A stretch of 64,000 nucleotides of DNA, from positions 4,526,001 to 4,590,000 of the forward strand of contig OY969916.1 of the NCBI GenBank assembly GCA_963704535.1, read 5' to 3'. How positions within the stretch are numbered: position 1 is the stretch's first letter; each line of letters opens with the position of its first letter. This stretch comes from G963704535 sp963704535 (GTDB lineage Bacteria; Chloroflexota; Chloroflexia; Chloroflexales; Roseiflexaceae). A program made the translations under genes and the position numbers. The notes under the pieces are model-generated. The model ran no database searches, was not told the DNA's origin, and saw nothing but the letters and a program-made list of their open reading frames with translations. This document shows positions 63,370 through 64,000 of this stretch, in pieces.

Positions 63370-64000
63370 ATGTGCGGTATTGCTGGATCATATCCGACTG
63401 CCTCCCCAGAGCATGTACGACGCATGGTCGCGCGCCTGCGCCATCGTGGCCCGGACGGCGCCGCAACGGTAGACACCCCTGCTGGGAACCTGGGCCATAC
63501 CCGGCTAGCAATCCTGGACATCGCCGGTGGGCAACAGCCGCTCGGTGATGGACGCTCCTGGATCAGTTTTAATGGTGAGATCTATAATCATCAGGACCTG
63601 TGTCGTCGCCACCTGGGCGACCAACTGTTGCGCACCCGAACGGATACCGAGGTCATCCTGCACCTCTACACCCTGCTTGGCTCTCAATGCGTAGGGCTGC
63701 TCGACGGCATGTTCGCGTTCGCGATTCTGAGTGAGGGCGAGCTGTTCCTGGCACGTGACCCGCTCGGCATTAAGCCACTGTATATTGGGACCCGCGGCGC
63801 CACGCTGTACTTCGCCTCCGAGATCAAGGCGCTCGCGCAGCTCACCGACGACATCCACGAGTTCCCGCCTGGATGCTGGTGGCATTCGGTGCATGGCCAA
63901 ACACGTTACTACTCGGTCGGCGCCAGCCAGCCAGTAGAGGATATCATTGCGACCGAAGAACAGGCATACGCGGCAATCCAAGCGGTGCTGCGCGCGGCAG
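63370..64000 (+). CDS. asnB: Asparagine synthase (glutamine-hydrolysing)-like, cut by the window end
   Basis: The class II glutamine amidotransferase domain is complete: catalytic Cys2 (MCGIAGS), RHRGPDG, GHTRLAILD, SFNGEIYNH and DTEVILHLY. The ATP-binding synthetase domain lies beyond base 64000. The ATG at 63370 follows GAGGAG. Homologues include housekeeping AsnB and natural-product amide or beta-lactam synthetases. Being third in an operon with a mutase-like and an opine-dehydrogenase-like enzyme favours a dedicated biosynthetic role. Confidence 0.8.
   Translation, partial: MCGIAGSYPTASPEHVRRMVARLRHRGPDGAATVDTPAGNLGHTRLAILDIAGGQQPLGDGRSWISFNGEIYNHQDLCRRHLGDQLLRTRTDTEVILHLYTLLGSQCVGLLDGMFAFAILSEGELFLARDPLGIKPLYIGTRGATLYFASEIKALAQLTDDIHEFPPGCWWHSVHGQTRYYSVGASQPVEDIIATEEQAYAAIQAVLRAA

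Noticed and set aside
1..64000. tRNA, rRNA genes or CRISPR arrays
   Set aside because: I scanned for T-loop-like motifs, rRNA-like conserved words and regularly spaced repeats and saw none convincing.

Overview
The window is GC-rich bacterial chromosome. Its gene families suggest a member of the Chloroflexota: a GT20/GH15 trehalose module, a deazaflavin-type oxidoreductase, tandem CorC/HlyC proteins, PRC-barrel and GerMN proteins, and repeated OmpR-type regulators. This is inference from families; there is no rRNA or other marker gene here, and I saw no tRNA gene or CRISPR array.

Layout. 1-14,000 is a mobile-element graveyard. It holds an IS701-like element that has run into a pentapeptide-repeat gene, an IS110 element, a 5'-truncated group II intron with its maturase, a Tn3-family transposon (tnpA plus a tyrosine recombinase), and an IS91-type pair (tyrosine recombinase plus HUH transposase). 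14,293-16,690 is a TetR-controlled redox operon. 16,990-31,705 holds a ClC channel, otsB, a very large sensor kinase fused to its own response regulator, PRC-barrel and GerMN envelope proteins, otsA, a GH15 glucoamylase/trehalase and small stress proteins. 31,790-40,190 holds a decayed CPA2 antiporter, a site-2 protease, a GlsB-like protein, a methyltransferase, a Cys-rich copper protein, and the NhaP and NhaA antiporters. 40,389-47,570 has an IS5-family (ISL2-type) insertion, an otsA remnant, a GT39-like mannosyltransferase and a secreted beta-propeller protein. 47,678-53,618 is an operon of three CorC/HlyC paralogues, an APH-like kinase and a small membrane protein. 53,847-59,583 has a solo OmpR regulator, a catalytically incomplete tyrosine recombinase, fragments of mgtE and batA, a CheY-like protein, a TPR lipoprotein and lgt. 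60,538-64,000 is an operon of a cobalamin-binding enzyme, an opine-dehydrogenase-like enzyme and an asparagine-synthase-like enzyme.

Main finding. Eight promoters share one architecture: three TTAAGG-like half-sites whose starts are 21 and then 11 bp apart, followed nine bases later by a -10-like hexamer. They lie before otsA, a treT remnant, the PRC-barrel gene, the GerMN gene, the two small genes at 31.1 kb, the CPA2 antiporter remnant, the site-2 protease and the cobalamin operon. This is the layout expected of a PhoB/OmpR-type activator that replaces the -35 element. It appears to define a trehalose and envelope-stress regulon. The fused kinase-regulator lies directly upstream of otsB and is the best candidate regulator. 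A second operator class, TGAC repeats 22 and 11 bp apart, precedes the solo regulator and the mgtE remnant.

Many otherwise intact genes carry a single one-base frameshift, often near a short homopolymer, so part of the apparent decay may be sequencing or assembly error.
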